Shown here piece after piece: positions 11,001-20,300 of a stretch of DNA of 64,000 bases (within the stretch, counting starts at the first letter, position 1; each line of letters starts with the position of its first letter). Below the pieces are notes generated by a model that saw only the letters and a program-made list of their open reading frames with translations, was not told where the DNA came from and ran no database searches. Position numbers and translations under genes: made by a program. This DNA comes from Owenia fusiformis. Taxonomy: Eukaryota; Annelida; Polychaeta; Sabellida; Oweniidae. Location: assembly GCA_903813345.2 (NCBI GenBank), contig CAIIXF020000001.1:23763915-23827914 (forward strand), given 5' to 3'.

Positions 11001-11625
11001 TTCCCTCACAGATTAGGAGCTCCCTACAAACGAGCACTGAGAAATTTGATGGCAGAGTACAGACAGAAGATCATACAAAATGATGGTAAATATAGCATCA
11101 GATGTAATTAGGGGACTGCACCAAGATTATTGCACTCAGTTGAGAATCCATTTACCCCCACTTGAAAGTCAATTTACCCCCAGTTGAAAATCCTTTTACC
11201 CCAAGTTGAAAATCCATTTACCCCCAGTTGAAAATCCATTTATCCCCAGTTGAAAGTCCATTTAACCCCATTTGAAAATCCATTTACCGCCAGTTGAAAG
11301 TCCATTTAACCCCATTTGAAAATCCATTTACCCCAGATGAAAATCCATTTATATTAGATTTTACCCAAATATACATACTATTTTCTTCATGTGGCATATA
11401 GGGTATTCCAAGAGTAAAAGGTAACAAGATTGCCCCTCTTCAGAATAGGTTGTGTGGTTTTGTGTTGATAAAGGAGAGGAATACATGTGTACTTATTTAT
11501 TCATGTTCATTTTATTTGTTCCAGTTGGTGGCCATGACAGCATGGAAGATGCCACATCCTGCATGGAACTCATGTTTTGGAAAATTAAAGAAGATGCTAA
11601 AAAAGAACTTATAAAACACAAATGA
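2002..11625 (+). CDS. REXO1: REXO1/GOR-type DEDDh RNA exonuclease, C-terminal part (six exons)
   Basis: Likely a 3'-5' RNA exonuclease of the REXO1/REXO3/GOR family, which trims RNA 3' ends using two metal ions. Exons, all with AG/GT borders and matching phases, are 2002-2075, 7096-7209, 9614-9729, 10002-10140, 10965-11085 and 11525-11625 (stop TGA at 11623). Visible motifs in order are: HGVVEARYNCC (the family's Cys-containing linker), YALDCEM (Exo I, Asp and Glu), HSLESDL (Exo II Asp), VVDTSVVFPHR, and GGHDSMEDA (Exo III, His-x4-Asp), so the catalytic DEDDh set is complete. About 220 residues are covered. The N-terminal part, including the CC-x-C zinc-type segment normally just upstream of GVVEARY, was not found in 1-2001 and presumably lies left of the window. 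Assignment to REXO1 rather than a lineage-specific paralogue is inferred. The intron 2076-7095 contains another gene on the opposite strand. Confidence 0.9.
2160..2510. repeat. Dispersed TGACCTT-rich repeat, copy 2 (tandem)
   Basis: About two and a half tandem units of the 1300-1560 repeat (TCAACTTGCTTCAAA, ACCAATT, CATCTACAAGTT, TGACCTTCAATGACCTTCT). It lies in the large intron of the exonuclease gene. Confidence 0.65.
2511..3504. other. Intronic sequence, no feature seen
   Basis: AT-rich sequence inside the exonuclease intron and downstream (3') of the minus-strand somatomedin-B gene. It presumably includes that gene's 3' UTR. No supported exon or repeat was found. Confidence 0.4.
3505..6076 (-). 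CDS. Somatomedin-B domain surface/secreted protein with Asn-Ser-Thr repeat, nested in REXO1 intron
   Basis: Two open blocks on the minus strand. The 5' block (5582-6076) starts MCIGDVKMSC, has a hydrophobic leader ending about residue 32 (second Met at residue 8), then about ten 10-residue repeats of the type ERNSTHWNST, dense in N-x-S/T sites. The 3' block (3505-5187) continues the repeat (ECNSTHGNS) and then carries a somatomedin-B module (about its residues 98-135; C..CRQRC...CSCDEFC...GDCC...EC). A Cys-rich ectodomain follows, with the FCALCNG motif seen in invertebrate methuselah-like receptor ectodomains. It ends in a short hydrophobic tail (LKLTMILIWTVW). A phase-compatible join is donor TTTT/GTAGTA at 5606 to acceptor TTTGAG at 5064 (541-bp intron). 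That join is inferred, and other splices are possible. No seven-helix region follows, so the product may be secreted, GPI-anchored or a truncated receptor relative. Function is unknown; adhesion or matrix binding is plausible from the domain. Confidence 0.75.
5631..5918 (-). repeat. 30-bp coding minisatellite (Asn-Ser-Thr repeat)
   Basis: About 9.6 tandem copies of a 30-bp unit (core GTGCTGTTCCAATGAGTACT on the + strand). Read on the minus strand each encodes a ten-residue unit with two N-x-S/T sequons. The length is a multiple of three, so copy changes keep the frame. Confidence 0.85.
6780..7020. repeat. Dispersed TGACCTT-rich repeat, copy 3
   Basis: Repeats the phrases of 1300-1560 and 2160-2510 immediately upstream of the exon at 7096. 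No coding content. Confidence 0.65.
7096..7209 (+). CDS. REXO1: Exonuclease exon b (Exo I, YALDCEM)
   Basis: Acceptor TTACAG ends at 7095 and donor GTAAGT starts at 7210. Thirty-eight codons in phase 0 end in GVYALDCEM, the Exo I motif with the first catalytic Asp and Glu. Confidence 0.92.
7331..8878. mobile_element. Non-autonomous hAT-like DNA transposon, 1548 bp
   Basis: Terminal inverted repeats TAGAGGTGTCAA on the left and TTGACACCACTC on the right. A perfect 8-bp target-site duplication ATGTAAAG lies at 7323-7330 and 8879-8886. The subterminal regions are rich in AACCGG/CCGGTTAAC. An internal tandem repeat of about 132 bp starts at 7428, 7562 and 7693. No transposase frame is present, so it would depend on a partner element. 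The 8-bp duplication and the end sequence suggest hAT. It lies in a REXO1 intron. Confidence 0.85.
7428..7745. repeat. About 132-bp tandem repeat inside the hAT-like element
   Basis: About 2.4 copies, each beginning CCCGCGCTTA and containing AACTCCTTACAAA and CAATCAGCAACTTTAATCCC. The open frames here are side effects of the repeat. Confidence 0.8.
8887..9613. other. REXO1 intron, no further feature seen
   Basis: AT-rich intronic sequence between the hAT-like element and the exon at 9614. Nothing else was recognised. Confidence 0.4.
9614..9729 (+). CDS. REXO1: Exonuclease exon c
   Basis: Acceptor TTCTACAG ends at 9613 and donor GTAGGC starts at 9730. It reads VYTLKGFELARVTVV through DYNTR and leaves two bases of an Arg codon, completed by the next exon. 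This segment packs beside Exo I in the family fold. Confidence 0.92.
10002..10140 (+). CDS. REXO1: Exonuclease exon d (Exo II, HSLESDL)
   Basis: Acceptor TGTGTAG ends at 10001 and donor GTACAT starts at 10141. One base completes Arg, then 46 codons FSGLTEEDM through LLGHSLESDLTALK follow. The Asp in HSLESDL is the Exo II metal ligand. Confidence 0.93.
10183..10440. repeat. G/C-tract headed dispersed repeat
   Basis: Begins CCCGTAGCCAGGGGGGG and contains runs of C, then AACCCCCCTGG. A related head (GGATCCAGGGGG...GCAAAAAATTT) occurs at 44482. It is interspersed-repeat material in a REXO1 intron. Confidence 0.5.
10882..10905. repeat. Solitary mariner-like terminal sequence
   Basis: GAGGGGTGATCCAAAAGTT resembles the terminus of mariner/IS630 elements. 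No partner end is evident nearby. It lies 60 bp upstream of the exon at 10965. Confidence 0.35.
10965..11085 (+). CDS. REXO1: Exonuclease exon e
   Basis: Acceptor TTATTTCAG ends at 10964 and donor GTAAAT starts at 11086. Forty codons plus one base read LLHNTVVDTSVVFPHR through RQKIIQND. The VVDTS...FPHR motif is typical of REXO1/GOR. Confidence 0.92.
11139..11350. repeat. 22-bp minisatellite
   Basis: About ten copies of a 21-22 bp unit (GTTGAAAATCCATTTACCCC) with substitutions. It fills about half of the last exonuclease intron. Confidence 0.9.
11525..11625 (+). CDS. REXO1: Exonuclease terminal exon (Exo III, GGHDSMEDA)
   Basis: Acceptor TTCCAG ends at 11524. Two bases complete Val, then GGHDSMEDATSCMEL follows to a lysine-rich end and TGA at 11623-11625. 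His and Asp of GGHDSMEDA form the DEDDh Exo III set. Confidence 0.92.
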
Positions 11626-12772
11626 TAGATAAGAATACTCTAAGGCTGGGACAATTTTCATTTGCAATCATTTTGCTCCAGTGCTGTTTGGCACCTTAAT
11701 TTAAGTTCTAAGTCAGAAGTAAATCATAAAGTAAGTGCTGGCTACAGACACAGTGTTCCTCAGTGACCACCTTACATGACCGATGACGACCTTTCTTATT
11801 ATACATTGACATTGATATATTTTGTTTTAACATGGGTACCTAGGAAAGAAGTCCATGGTTTTAACTGCGTAATTGTGCAATTTAAAAGCTGTTCTGTATG
11901 ATAAAGTTGATTACAATGAAAATATTTGCAGTATAATATACAATGTAATTAGTTTCTTAAACGTTTGTTTTGTTAAATGTGTACATGAAAATTAATGCCA
12001 TCAGCACCAAATTCAGGAATCTCCAAAATTTTGATTTGAGCTCTAATCTGTAAATTTGCTGCTCTACAGTATAGACCAAGCAAAGTTGAAACCCTAGTAT
12101 TTAGTATATTTCATATTCTACAGTATAACATGTCAAAGAATACTCTGACTACAATGTTATCAATGGTTATTATCTTGTTCTTTCATAAACAACAGCCAAA
12201 CTACATGATAACATTGCTCGTTAAACTGTTGAACTGTTTGAATATATCAGCTGCCATATGCAGACTGGGTCAAAAAAGACACTGCTCTAAAAACTTTTAT
12301 CTATTTAAGCACATGCTATACTGCTATCTTGTGCTGATGTGAATTTGTGCGTCTGGGCAGGCGTGTAGGCAGGCGCTATATAAATCCTTGTGCTTTAAAA
12401 GCCCATGACAGATCTCATCAAATAGATTCTGAAGGAAACTGCAGCTTATCTATTCAACTTGAAAGTTTTACAAATGTGAGAGCAGATGAGTACCAACATT
12501 TGATTAGGTTTTGGGCACCCTGGGTCAATGACATGGCCGCCATGTCCTTAAACGTTTGATATATGTTATCACTATGTGCCTTGTTTGAATAGTATACCAG
12601 TACACGTATCTATTTTATAACAAGGGAAATTTGTATCTTTATCATCCACTTGAGTTTTTGCATGCAGAGAGAACAATATAAAAGAATAACTACATTCACA
12701 CGTACGGTCATTATAATTCGAAAGTTCAGTTATTGAATAGCTCTCATCACATAGTGTAATGATTTTTTAAAG
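11626..12772. other. Intergenic: REXO1 3' flank and SLC22 5' flank
   Basis: AT-rich spacer between two plus-strand genes. It presumably holds the exonuclease 3' UTR and the transporter promoter. Short open frames here (12130-12559) show no family resemblance. Confidence 0.4.
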
Positions 12773-14488
12773 ATGAGTAAACCAACTAATTTCGATGATA
12801 TTCTTCATAAAATTGGTGGATTTGGACTATACCAAAAGCTTTTGATTATAGCTAACATTGTATTTTTCACCGGAAACAACTGGCAATACATAATTACTAA
12901 CTTCATAGTTGGTAAAGTTGGACATTGGTGTAAGCTGCCGCACATAAAAGGCATCAACCGGACTTATATGAAAGAATTTGCCATACCAAAGACAACAGAT
13001 GAACTTGGAAATGTAGATTTCGATCAATGTAAAATGTACGATTATAATTACACAGAATTATTAGATAACTCCAATCTCAAGCAGCCTTTTGCAGTACAAG
13101 CTGCTAATGTGTCCCGGGTTCCGTGTAAAAATGGATGGGAGTATGACAAGTCTACATTTTTGTCGACAGCCATGAGCCAGTTCAACTTGGTCTGTGGCAG
13201 TGATTGGTTGTACACCATGCCTGCTACCGGCTTTATGGTTGGCATCCTTGTTGGGGCGACCTTTTCTGGCTGGATGTCTGATAGATTTGGTCGGCAAAGA
13301 ACAACAGTCATAATGATTCTACTCCAAATAGCAGCCATTGTAGCTGCAGCATTTTCTCCATATTTTTGGATGTTCGTTGTATTTCGTTTTCTAGCTGGAG
13401 TAGCAAGTATTGGATCGTATACGCCATTTTGGATATTGGTTTTAGAGAATATGCCACCTGTACACAGATCTCATTGTACGCAGTATGTATCAATTGGACG
13501 CATAACAAGGTGCCTCGTGCCATTATTTGCATATTTTGTCAGAAACCACGTTCACCTACAGCTTGTATCGGCGGGAATGATTGTCCCAGGACTTATCTGC
13601 GTCTTCATCATGCCAGAAAGCCCAAGATGGCTTCTTTCAAAGAAACGATTTAATGAGTTTGAAAAAGTCGTCCGGAGAATAGCAAAAATCAACAAATGTG
13701 ACTTTCCCGATGATATTGAAATGAATCCAATATGTAGCAACGGAACCTACTCTGAGCAGAATGAACAGGCGGCCAAGCAAGCGACTTTGTTCGATTTGTT
13801 CCGCTCACCACGGCTGAGAACGAGAACAATCATCACTTGGTTTATGTGGATTTCGGGAGTATTTGCAGTATACGCAATGATACTGAATGTTGGGACATTG
13901 CTTCCCGGGTCCATTTATTTGAACATGCTATTTATTACCGGTGTTTCCGAATTCTTTTCGTTCTTCACTATATGGCTCGGTCTATTTAAAATTGGACGAC
14001 GCTGGACTTTAGTTGTATTTTTCATTATCAATGGCATCTGTTCTCTTTTAATAATACCTCTGCTTTTGATTGACATCTCTATTATAGTTACCATAAACGC
14101 TATGATTGGGATGGTCGCTATGATGACAGTTGCTCGAATTATTTACTTATACCAGGGGGAGATATATCCGACATCAGCACGCAATATAGGATTAGGAAGC
14201 GCTTCGAGCTTTGGTCGCTTTGGGGGCTTAATTTCACCCCAGATACCCCTTTTGAAGAAAGTGTGGTTTGGGCTGCCGTACATTTGTCTAGCAATATTTC
14301 CTATTGTGGCTGGATTTTTGGCATATTTTCTCCCAGAAACAAAAGACAAACGTCTTCCAGAAACGTTAGAAGAGGCAGAAATGTTTGGAACTCCGGAGTA
14401 TGATAAAGATGGCGTGATTGATGGTAACATAGATGTTGCCAAGCCATTGATAAAGAGTGCCTCGGAGAACAAAAACAAAATAGTGTAA
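12773..14488 (+). CDS. SLC22-family organic ion/carnitine transporter-like protein (single exon)
   Basis: 571 residues, the normal length for SLC22 (major facilitator superfamily, 12 helices, plasma membrane). N-terminal FDDILHKIGGFGLYQK precedes TM1 (about 23-45). A large extracellular loop (about 46-140) has several Cys and sequons (NRT, NYT, NVS). The family signature SGWMSDRFGRQR lies near residue 165, PESPRWLLSKKR near 281, and the C-terminal LPETKDKRLPETLEEAE near 519, all hallmark SLC22 positions. The start is the only ATG giving the full N-terminal motif. The substrate cannot be read from the sequence; organic cations, anions or carnitine are known family cargoes. The CDS has no introns, unlike most vertebrate relatives, which may reflect an old retrocopy or intron loss. 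A 61-bp piece of the CDS reappears at 14576-14636. Confidence 0.93.
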   Translation: MSKPTNFDDILHKIGGFGLYQKLLIIANIVFFTGNNWQYIITNFIVGKVGHWCKLPHIKGINRTYMKEFAIPKTTDELGNVDFDQCKMYDYNYTELLDNSNLKQPFAVQAANVSRVPCKNGWEYDKSTFLSTAMSQFNLVCGSDWLYTMPATGFMVGILVGATFSGWMSDRFGRQRTTVIMILLQIAAIVAAAFSPYFWMFVVFRFLAGVASIGSYTPFWILVLENMPPVHRSHCTQYVSIGRITRCLVPLFAYFVRNHVHLQLVSAGMIVPGLICVFIMPESPRWLLSKKRFNEFEKVVRRIAKINKCDFPDDIEMNPICSNGTYSEQNEQAAKQATLFDLFRSPRLRTRTIITWFMWISGVFAVYAMILNVGTLLPGSIYLNMLFITGVSEFFSFFTIWLGLFKIGRRWTLVVFFIINGICSLLIIPLLLIDISIIVTINAMIGMVAMMTVARIIYLYQGEIYPTSARNIGLGSASSFGRFGGLISPQIPLLKKVWFGLPYICLAIFPIVAGFLAYFLPETKDKRLPETLEEAEMFGTPEYDKDGVIDGNIDVAKPLIKSASENKNKIV

Positions 14489-14575
14489 ACTGATCTAACA
14501 TCGCAGGAACATCGCCAAAGTGGGCGGTCGGCCTGAAATTGTTTAATGAATAGGACGCAGTCGAATATCACATAC

Positions 14576-14636
14576 GCTGCGAGCTTTGGCCGCTTTTGGG
14601 GCTTAATTTCACCCCAGATACCCCTTTTGAAGAAAG
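14576..14636 (+). pseudogene. 61-bp duplicated fragment of the SLC22 CDS
   Basis: 14576-14636 matches 14201-14261 of the transporter CDS at 58 of 61 positions, in the same orientation, 88 bp after the stop. It is too short to code. It is either a relic of a tandem gene copy or a templated insertion. Confidence 0.9.
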
Positions 14637-16410
14637 GAATGTGTAATTTTAAAAAATGTGTCCAATCGTTTTTATCAAAAATCTGATGCTCGTAAAACGT
14701 AATTTTTTTTATGGTAATACCTTTCTAATGTGCTTAAAATGTTCGAATATTTTCATCATGGAAAATCTTCAAAAAAGCCGATCTTTAAAATCTCGAAAAT
14801 ACAGATTTAACAAGTACTAGTATGATCAATTGATATAAAGATATTTCTGATATTGATATTAAACATATCCCTGATCAATGATGCAACTAACTCTCATGTC
14901 TGCAATCTATTTCTAACACTAATTCGCAAGTCCAAATACCCCCCCCCCCTCAACAAAGGTAAAATCGAAGTCGTGACTTAGGGGGGAGGGCGGGTGGTGA
15001 AAAATTCGGACATTTTGTGATAAGTTGCTAACTTCCTTTTAAAATAATTGTTGGTGCCTAAATGATATATTTTCTAAAAAATGAAATAAAAATAATTACC
15101 TTTTCTAGAACTGAAGTATCGTGAGTATGTGTACATTCAAAACTCATTGTTCAAATCAATGGAACTCATAATTGAATAATCAACAATTTCAAGTTCAACT
15201 TGTTTTTGCCTTAAACATTCATATTTCAAGGAGTGTTACGAATAACAATAAGTGATTTAGTAAGGTCATATATAAATGGTGACTTATTATAATTCCAACA
15301 TAATTGCGGCCCATGATTTTCCCTAGCAACCACAAAGCAATGGAATATAAATTGAAATATTGAAATTGAAACTCTAAAATTGGGAGAGGTTTATCATTAT
15401 TGTTTACTAAGCATTGCGGAACATGCACGTCGGTTTAATTTAGAAAGTGGAACAAGGTACATGTAGGTAGGCTTGCCTCAAGACCCTGGTTAACCAAATT
15501 CCCTGTGTCACAAGTGCTTAAGGAAGACTACGAGGGAGGAAGAGAATATTCAGGAAAAAGAAGCCGATTCTTTTCTTCATATCCTCGAATGAAATTCAAT
15601 ACAATAGATATTTTCAAGTTTTTACTTTTTCACGGTCCCACCCTTTTAACTCAATATATAGGGATTAAACATTATATTATTGATTTTGAAAGACTTTGTA
15701 ATTAGTCATGAACTCATGGGCACTCGACTCAATGACCAAGAGGTCACAATTCACAAATCTAGACAGGCGCATATTCAATCATTCATAAACTTCAAAAATG
15801 CAGACCGATAATTCAATTCAATTATTGAATACTTCCAGAACTTCTGCAGTTGCTGCTACTAGTTGAATTTCTTTCCCGTCTCTTAAAATTCGGTCCGAGA
15901 GAAATTATTTATACGGCATGGATTGTGGATAAGTTGTAACAAAAAACAATGGTATTCTATCACTATAAAACAAAGGACTTATATTCCGTTAACATAGGCC
16001 TAATTGACAATTTAACCAATTGCAGAAAGAAACATTTGGACTAAGGGAAGTTGATTGACCCAGAGATATTACTAAGATTAATTACATAAGCAGGTATGTG
16101 TTTATCCTAGTGCCAAGACCTGCGTACGTTCTGTTCTTGGATCCTGTAATAAAGCTTTACATTACATTTCAAAAGTCGAAAATGTTCGGCACTAGCCATA
16201 CACATGATTTTTGCCTCAACCGATTCTAACATTCCTAGCGTTTCCAATGAGACGTTTAATTAACTTGAAAACGACTTTCAGCTTTAGCAATAGCAGATTC
16301 GGACAGGGGGACGGACCCATATCAATTTTTTCTCTCCAAACCATCTCCGCAAAAGTAATATACTGAAGTAATAAAACAGAATATCACATGCTTGTGCTTA
16401 ATCAGCCTGT
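14637..16410. other. Gene-free stretch
   Basis: AT-rich sequence with a poly-C run at 14940-14950 and a G-rich run at 14980-14995. No supported gene was seen. Confidence 0.4.
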
Positions 16411-16646
16411 TCACCCTTTACGAACAGATCAGGCTCTTTCCATATTGATACGGTATCGGTCGAGAAACGGTGACAAAATTGACGTTGTCGGACCAGTGGT
16501 GAGTTTAATCTTCTGAAAGGTATACAATTATCATCTAGTAACAAATGCAACTTACGAAAGTACTATTCTTATTTGATTTTTTGTCACCGTTTCTCGTCCG
16601 TTACCTTATCAATATGGAAATTGCCCGATCACGTCGTATAGGGTGA
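16411..16646. mobile_element. MITE, 236 bp, about 68-bp inverted repeats
   Basis: The left arm (16411-16478) and right arm (about 16579-16646) are imperfect inverted repeats. They share TTTCCATATTGATA, GAGAAACGGTGACAAAA and a CACCCT-type end. No frame is present. The family is not recognised. Confidence 0.75.
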
Positions 16647-16736
16647 TATTCATAATTAACTAGGTCGGTAAAGTACTAAAGTATATCCTTTCCAATAGTT
16701 TAAGTTTGATTCTGTAAAGGACATATGAAAATATAT

Positions 16737-16918
16737 ATATTCAGTTAAACCTGTGTATATTGAACATTTTTGCCGAGAAAACGTTCATGCAGCGTTGGTA
16801 TTCACAACAGAGAGGGTAATTTATGCAGAAGTCAGTAAAGTATGTGCGGAGGAAGGGCATCCACCAGAGACAGGTGTTCACTAGAGAGAGGTGTTCACTA
16901 AGACAGGTTTTACTGTAA
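16737..16918. mobile_element. MITE with TACAGTAAAACCTG-type ends
   Basis: Left end CAGTTAAACCTGTGTATATTGAACA and right end GTTCACTAAGACAGGTTTTACTGTA are inverted relatives. Internal GAGAGGTGTTCACT repeats occur. A related fragment with GAGAGGTGTTCATAATTGCAGGTTTTA lies at 53945-53995. Non-coding. Confidence 0.6.
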
Positions 16919-17976
16919 CCATATTCGCACGCTCGGTAATAGTAGTAGTATCAAAAATATGTCAACAGTAGATCATGTGTAAGTGGTTTAATCAAAACAT
17001 TACCTGTTTATTAGGTCTTGATGATCAAAACCAAATCCGTTACATCACTGGTTATAAGTTATTACAGACATAAAGTGTCTCCTCGCGACGTACCCCTGAT
17101 CGGGTGGTAACTCTGCTCAAGACATCTTCCATCATCAATAACTTCAATTAGATCGAGCGAGCCTTTCCAAAAAAAAATATTTGAAAGAATTATTTGGGTT
17201 CATATCATTTTCGTCATATTATGCATTTCTGATCATCAAAAAAGTACATTTACATTTGCGTACAATCGTTATTACACACATGGGGTTGTCAGCAATGAAC
17301 TTATTCAGTATCTACTATCCTTCTAATATTAGGGCAGTATTAGGGGCTGTACATACTATTTGGGATCCGGGGCAAAGCAAACCCCATTGAGCAAATTATG
17401 CGATGACATCCCGTGGTAATGGACAAAAGTACATTGTCAGTATAACAATCTCATTTTTGTGAGTAATACACCAGTCAAAGGATTGGAGCGTTCGGGGTCA
17501 AGAGATCGTAAAACAGAAATTAAATACTAGATATAGTATCTAATGAGCATCAGAATGTCTTGAACGAGAATAATTTCAATGGTCAAAATCAACACCATCA
17601 TTATCAACATACTATCGCTGATAAATTACATGGCATATGCTTTTTTTAAACTATACCCTGTAATCATTTCACGGCAGGTTCTCATTTCGTATTCCCGGCA
17701 AATCTACAGCGAAGCCTGAGATGACACAATCAGGGACAACTAATTAAAGACGATGCAAGATTTATGATAGAAGACTATAAAGCGGATAAACAGCTGGTGA
17801 CAAGAACTTTTATTTTTAACTCTGAAGTGATTGAACCCCGTGTTGTAGCCTCGTCGATTCCCAAGCCCAGCCACTACATTCTGAGAACATATCCGAAGGT
17901 TGATAAAGCAAGATGGTATTTTACCATTTGATTTTGTTCCTTTAAAAGGGAGCTTCTTCTTATCTACTATAATGTA

Positions 17977-18223
17977 AAAGGTGTCAAATAAATATAGATA
18001 TCGGGATAAATATGTTTCCCCCTTATTAGCTTTAATATCTACATAATGTTGCATAAGTTTTTGTCTGCATGACAACTGAATTGTTCTTTGGCACATCAAA
18101 CATAGGGTTTGTGAGCAATTCCACACTGAGTTTCGGATAACTAGCTCGACTAGATGCACTTTTATGCACAAAAACATACTTGTGAAAGTATGGGGGAGAA
18201 CATATTTATTTGACACCCTGTAG
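17977..18223. mobile_element. MITE with GGTGTCAAATAAATAT inverted repeats
   Basis: Left AAGGTGTCAAATAAATATAG with downstream TTTCCCCC, and right GGGGGAGAACATATTTATTTGACACCCTGTAG, are inverted copies. The right end is CAGGGTGTCA-like. The antisense open frame across it (17740-18216) is not treated as a gene. Confidence 0.65.
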
Positions 18224-18266
18224 TGTACTAGGCTTTGACACTCACAATGCCTGGATTTATATGAAT

Positions 18267-18452
18267 TAGAAGGTGGTTGACCGTATCTCTTTATTAAGTA
18301 GAAGGTGGTTGACCGTATCTCTTTATTAAGTAGAAGGTGGTTGACCGTATCTCTTTATTAAGTAGAAGGTGGTTGACCGTATCTCTTTATTAAGTAGAAG
18401 GTGGTTGACCGTATCTCTTTATTAAATAGAAGGTGGTTGACCGTATCTCTTT
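18267..18452. repeat. 32-bp minisatellite, about 5.8 copies
   Basis: Near-perfect head-to-tail copies of a 32-bp unit starting TAGAAGGTGGTTGACCGTAT. The high identity suggests recent expansion. Confidence 0.97.
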
Positions 18453-18499
18453 CATCTCTCTCGAAGGTAGCCCAATTGGAGCCGCCAAGGACGCATATA

Positions 18500-18862
18500 C
18501 CCCCCTATTACACAACACTAGTTCTTACCCGTTCTTGCCAGTCCTACGAAAAGTCGTAAAACGGGGTCAATCTGGCTGTGGTCGGGAAATATGTCTAAAA
18601 TAATTAGCTACTTCGTTCATAAACAGTCTTCAAATCAATACGTCCATCTCATTCGCAGTTCGTTCAGGTCGCACCTGGTCGGTGTGCAACGTCGTATAAC
18701 GCGTCCCTTAGTCTTGAAGGTCATCATGACCTGATTACAAAATTCTAAAATCACCTTCCCGTCTGAGAACGTTCATGAAGTTCATAAATATACCTTAGAA
18801 AGTTGCAGCTACGTTCATTCCGTTCGCACACAGTTTAAAAAAATTAGTACCATGGGTACTGG
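18500..18862. repeat. CGTTC/ACGTCC phrase array, left half
   Basis: A degenerate, quasi-periodic run of phrases such as TTCGTTCATAAACAGTC, AATACGTCC and ACGTTCATTCCGTTCG. The same vocabulary resumes at 19885-20300, so this looks like one degenerate satellite split by an insertion. Confidence 0.5.
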
Positions 18863-19880
18863 GCTCACATGGTGACAGAAAAAACGGATATAATTTTTTG
18901 CTGATTTTTTGTTACAAAATTATTTCAAGCCATCTGTCTCTCAGTCAATTAAAATGGCTGAAAAAAAACGGATATGATTTTTTGCCAATAATTTGTAACA
19001 AAATTATTTCATACAACTACTCTTTACAGTGACATGGCTTTTTTAATGCAAGACACCTGAAATTATTTAACAGTGACATGGCTTTTTACAATGCAGGACA
19101 GCTGAAATTAAAGCTAAAATGTAAAGCTAGGAAATTGGCAAAAAGTGAATTTCGCGAAACAAGAATGGCAACCATTTTGAAAATAGGCGAGCTTTTGAAC
19201 CAAGAGTCATAGGAGAGTTTTTTGTATTGATGTTGAACAAAATTAACTTAAAATGGGAATCCTATCGACAGAGGTTTAAGGTAAATGGTCCAAAAGTGGA
19301 TTTTGCGAGACAGAAGGACAAATCAATGTTAACTAAAATGGCTGAAAATAAATAAATGGATATAATTTTTCGCTGATTTTTCGTAACAAAATTATTTCAT
19401 ACATCTACTCTTTACATTGACATGGATTTTTACAATGTAGGACACTTGAAATTATTTGTAAAGCTAGGAAATGGGTCAAAAGTGAATTTCGCGAGACAAA
19501 AATGGCGGCCATTTTGAAAATAGGCGAGCTTTTGAACCAGGAGTCATAGGGGAGTTTTCTGAATTGATGTTGAACAGAAATAACTTAAAACAGGAATCCT
19601 ATCGACAGAGGTTAGCTAGGAAATGGGCTAAAAGTGAATTTCGCGAGACAAAGGTGACGTCCATTTTGAAAATAGGCGAGCTTTTGAACCAGGAGTCATA
19701 GGGGGGTTTTCTGTATTAGTGTTGAACAGAAATAACTTAAAACAGGAATCCTATCGACAGAGGTTTCAAAACGTGCCACTATTGTTGACGGACAGACGGA
19801 CGTACGGACGAACGTACAGACGGACAGACGGACAGACAGACGGACAATTTAGTGATTGCAAAAGCTCACCATGTGAGCTA
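18863..19880. mobile_element. Interspersed repeat with GCTCACATGGTGA ends, about 1 kb
   Basis: Bounded by GCTCACATGGTGAC (18863) and GCTCACCATGTGAGCTA (19864). Inside are three copies of a block with AAAGTGAATTTCGCGAGACA, AATAGGCGAGCTTTTGAACC and AATCCTATCGACAGAGG (near 19145, 19475 and 19625). A (GACG)-type run follows at 19787-19849. No transposase frame. The class is unresolved. Confidence 0.6.
19787..19849. repeat. GACGGACA-type simple repeat
   Basis: A GACGGACAGACGGACGTACG-like tetranucleotide run at the end of the 18863-19880 element. Confidence 0.85.
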
Positions 19881-19884
19881 ACCA

Positions 19885-20300
19885 GTTTTGAAGAACGCAG
19901 TGGCAACTTGTTTGGTGTGATAGCTATATTTTTGCTAACTCGTTCATAAGCAGTCTTAAATACGTTCTTAATCAGTTTAAACCCGTTTGCAATGAGTTCT
20001 ACCTCGTTCTCAACACGTCCTCAGACAGTTCAACTCGTTGTTAAAACGTCCCTAGTAGGATTGAAGTACGACGGTTCCGCTCGTAGTACGTCCAGCTTGT
20101 CGTTAGTACGTTGTCACTCGTTCTAATTGTAGAACGTGACGACCACGAGAACATTTTAAGCATTGTCTAAGTTCTAGAGGACCTACCAGTTCGAGTACGT
20201 TCGATGAAGTTTGTAAATAGATCCCAAACGGTTCTTAGTACGTCCGGTCCGTTCGTACACAGTTGAAGCCCGTTTTCGAGAACGTAGTGAAATCTAGTTT
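19885..20300. repeat. CGTTC/ACGTCC phrase array, right half
   Basis: Continues the 18500-18862 vocabulary: TCGTTCATAAGCAGTC, TAGTACGTCC and CCGTTCGTACACAG. It contains two copies of a GAACG(C/T)AGTG...GTTTGGTGTGATAG phrase, at about 19890 and 20282. Non-coding. Confidence 0.5.

Noticed and set aside
13048-14571. Minus-strand frames opposite the SLC22 gene
   Set aside because: Antisense shadows of a well-supported CDS.
17740-18216. 158-codon minus-strand frame
   Set aside because: Runs through a MITE inverted repeat and has no recognised domain or splice signals.
18267-18452. CRISPR-like direct repeats
   Set aside because: Contiguous 32-bp units with no spacers, in an animal genome: a minisatellite.
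19719-19949. Frame with RTYGRTDGQTDGQ
   Set aside because: Translation of the GACG simple repeat at the end of an interspersed element.
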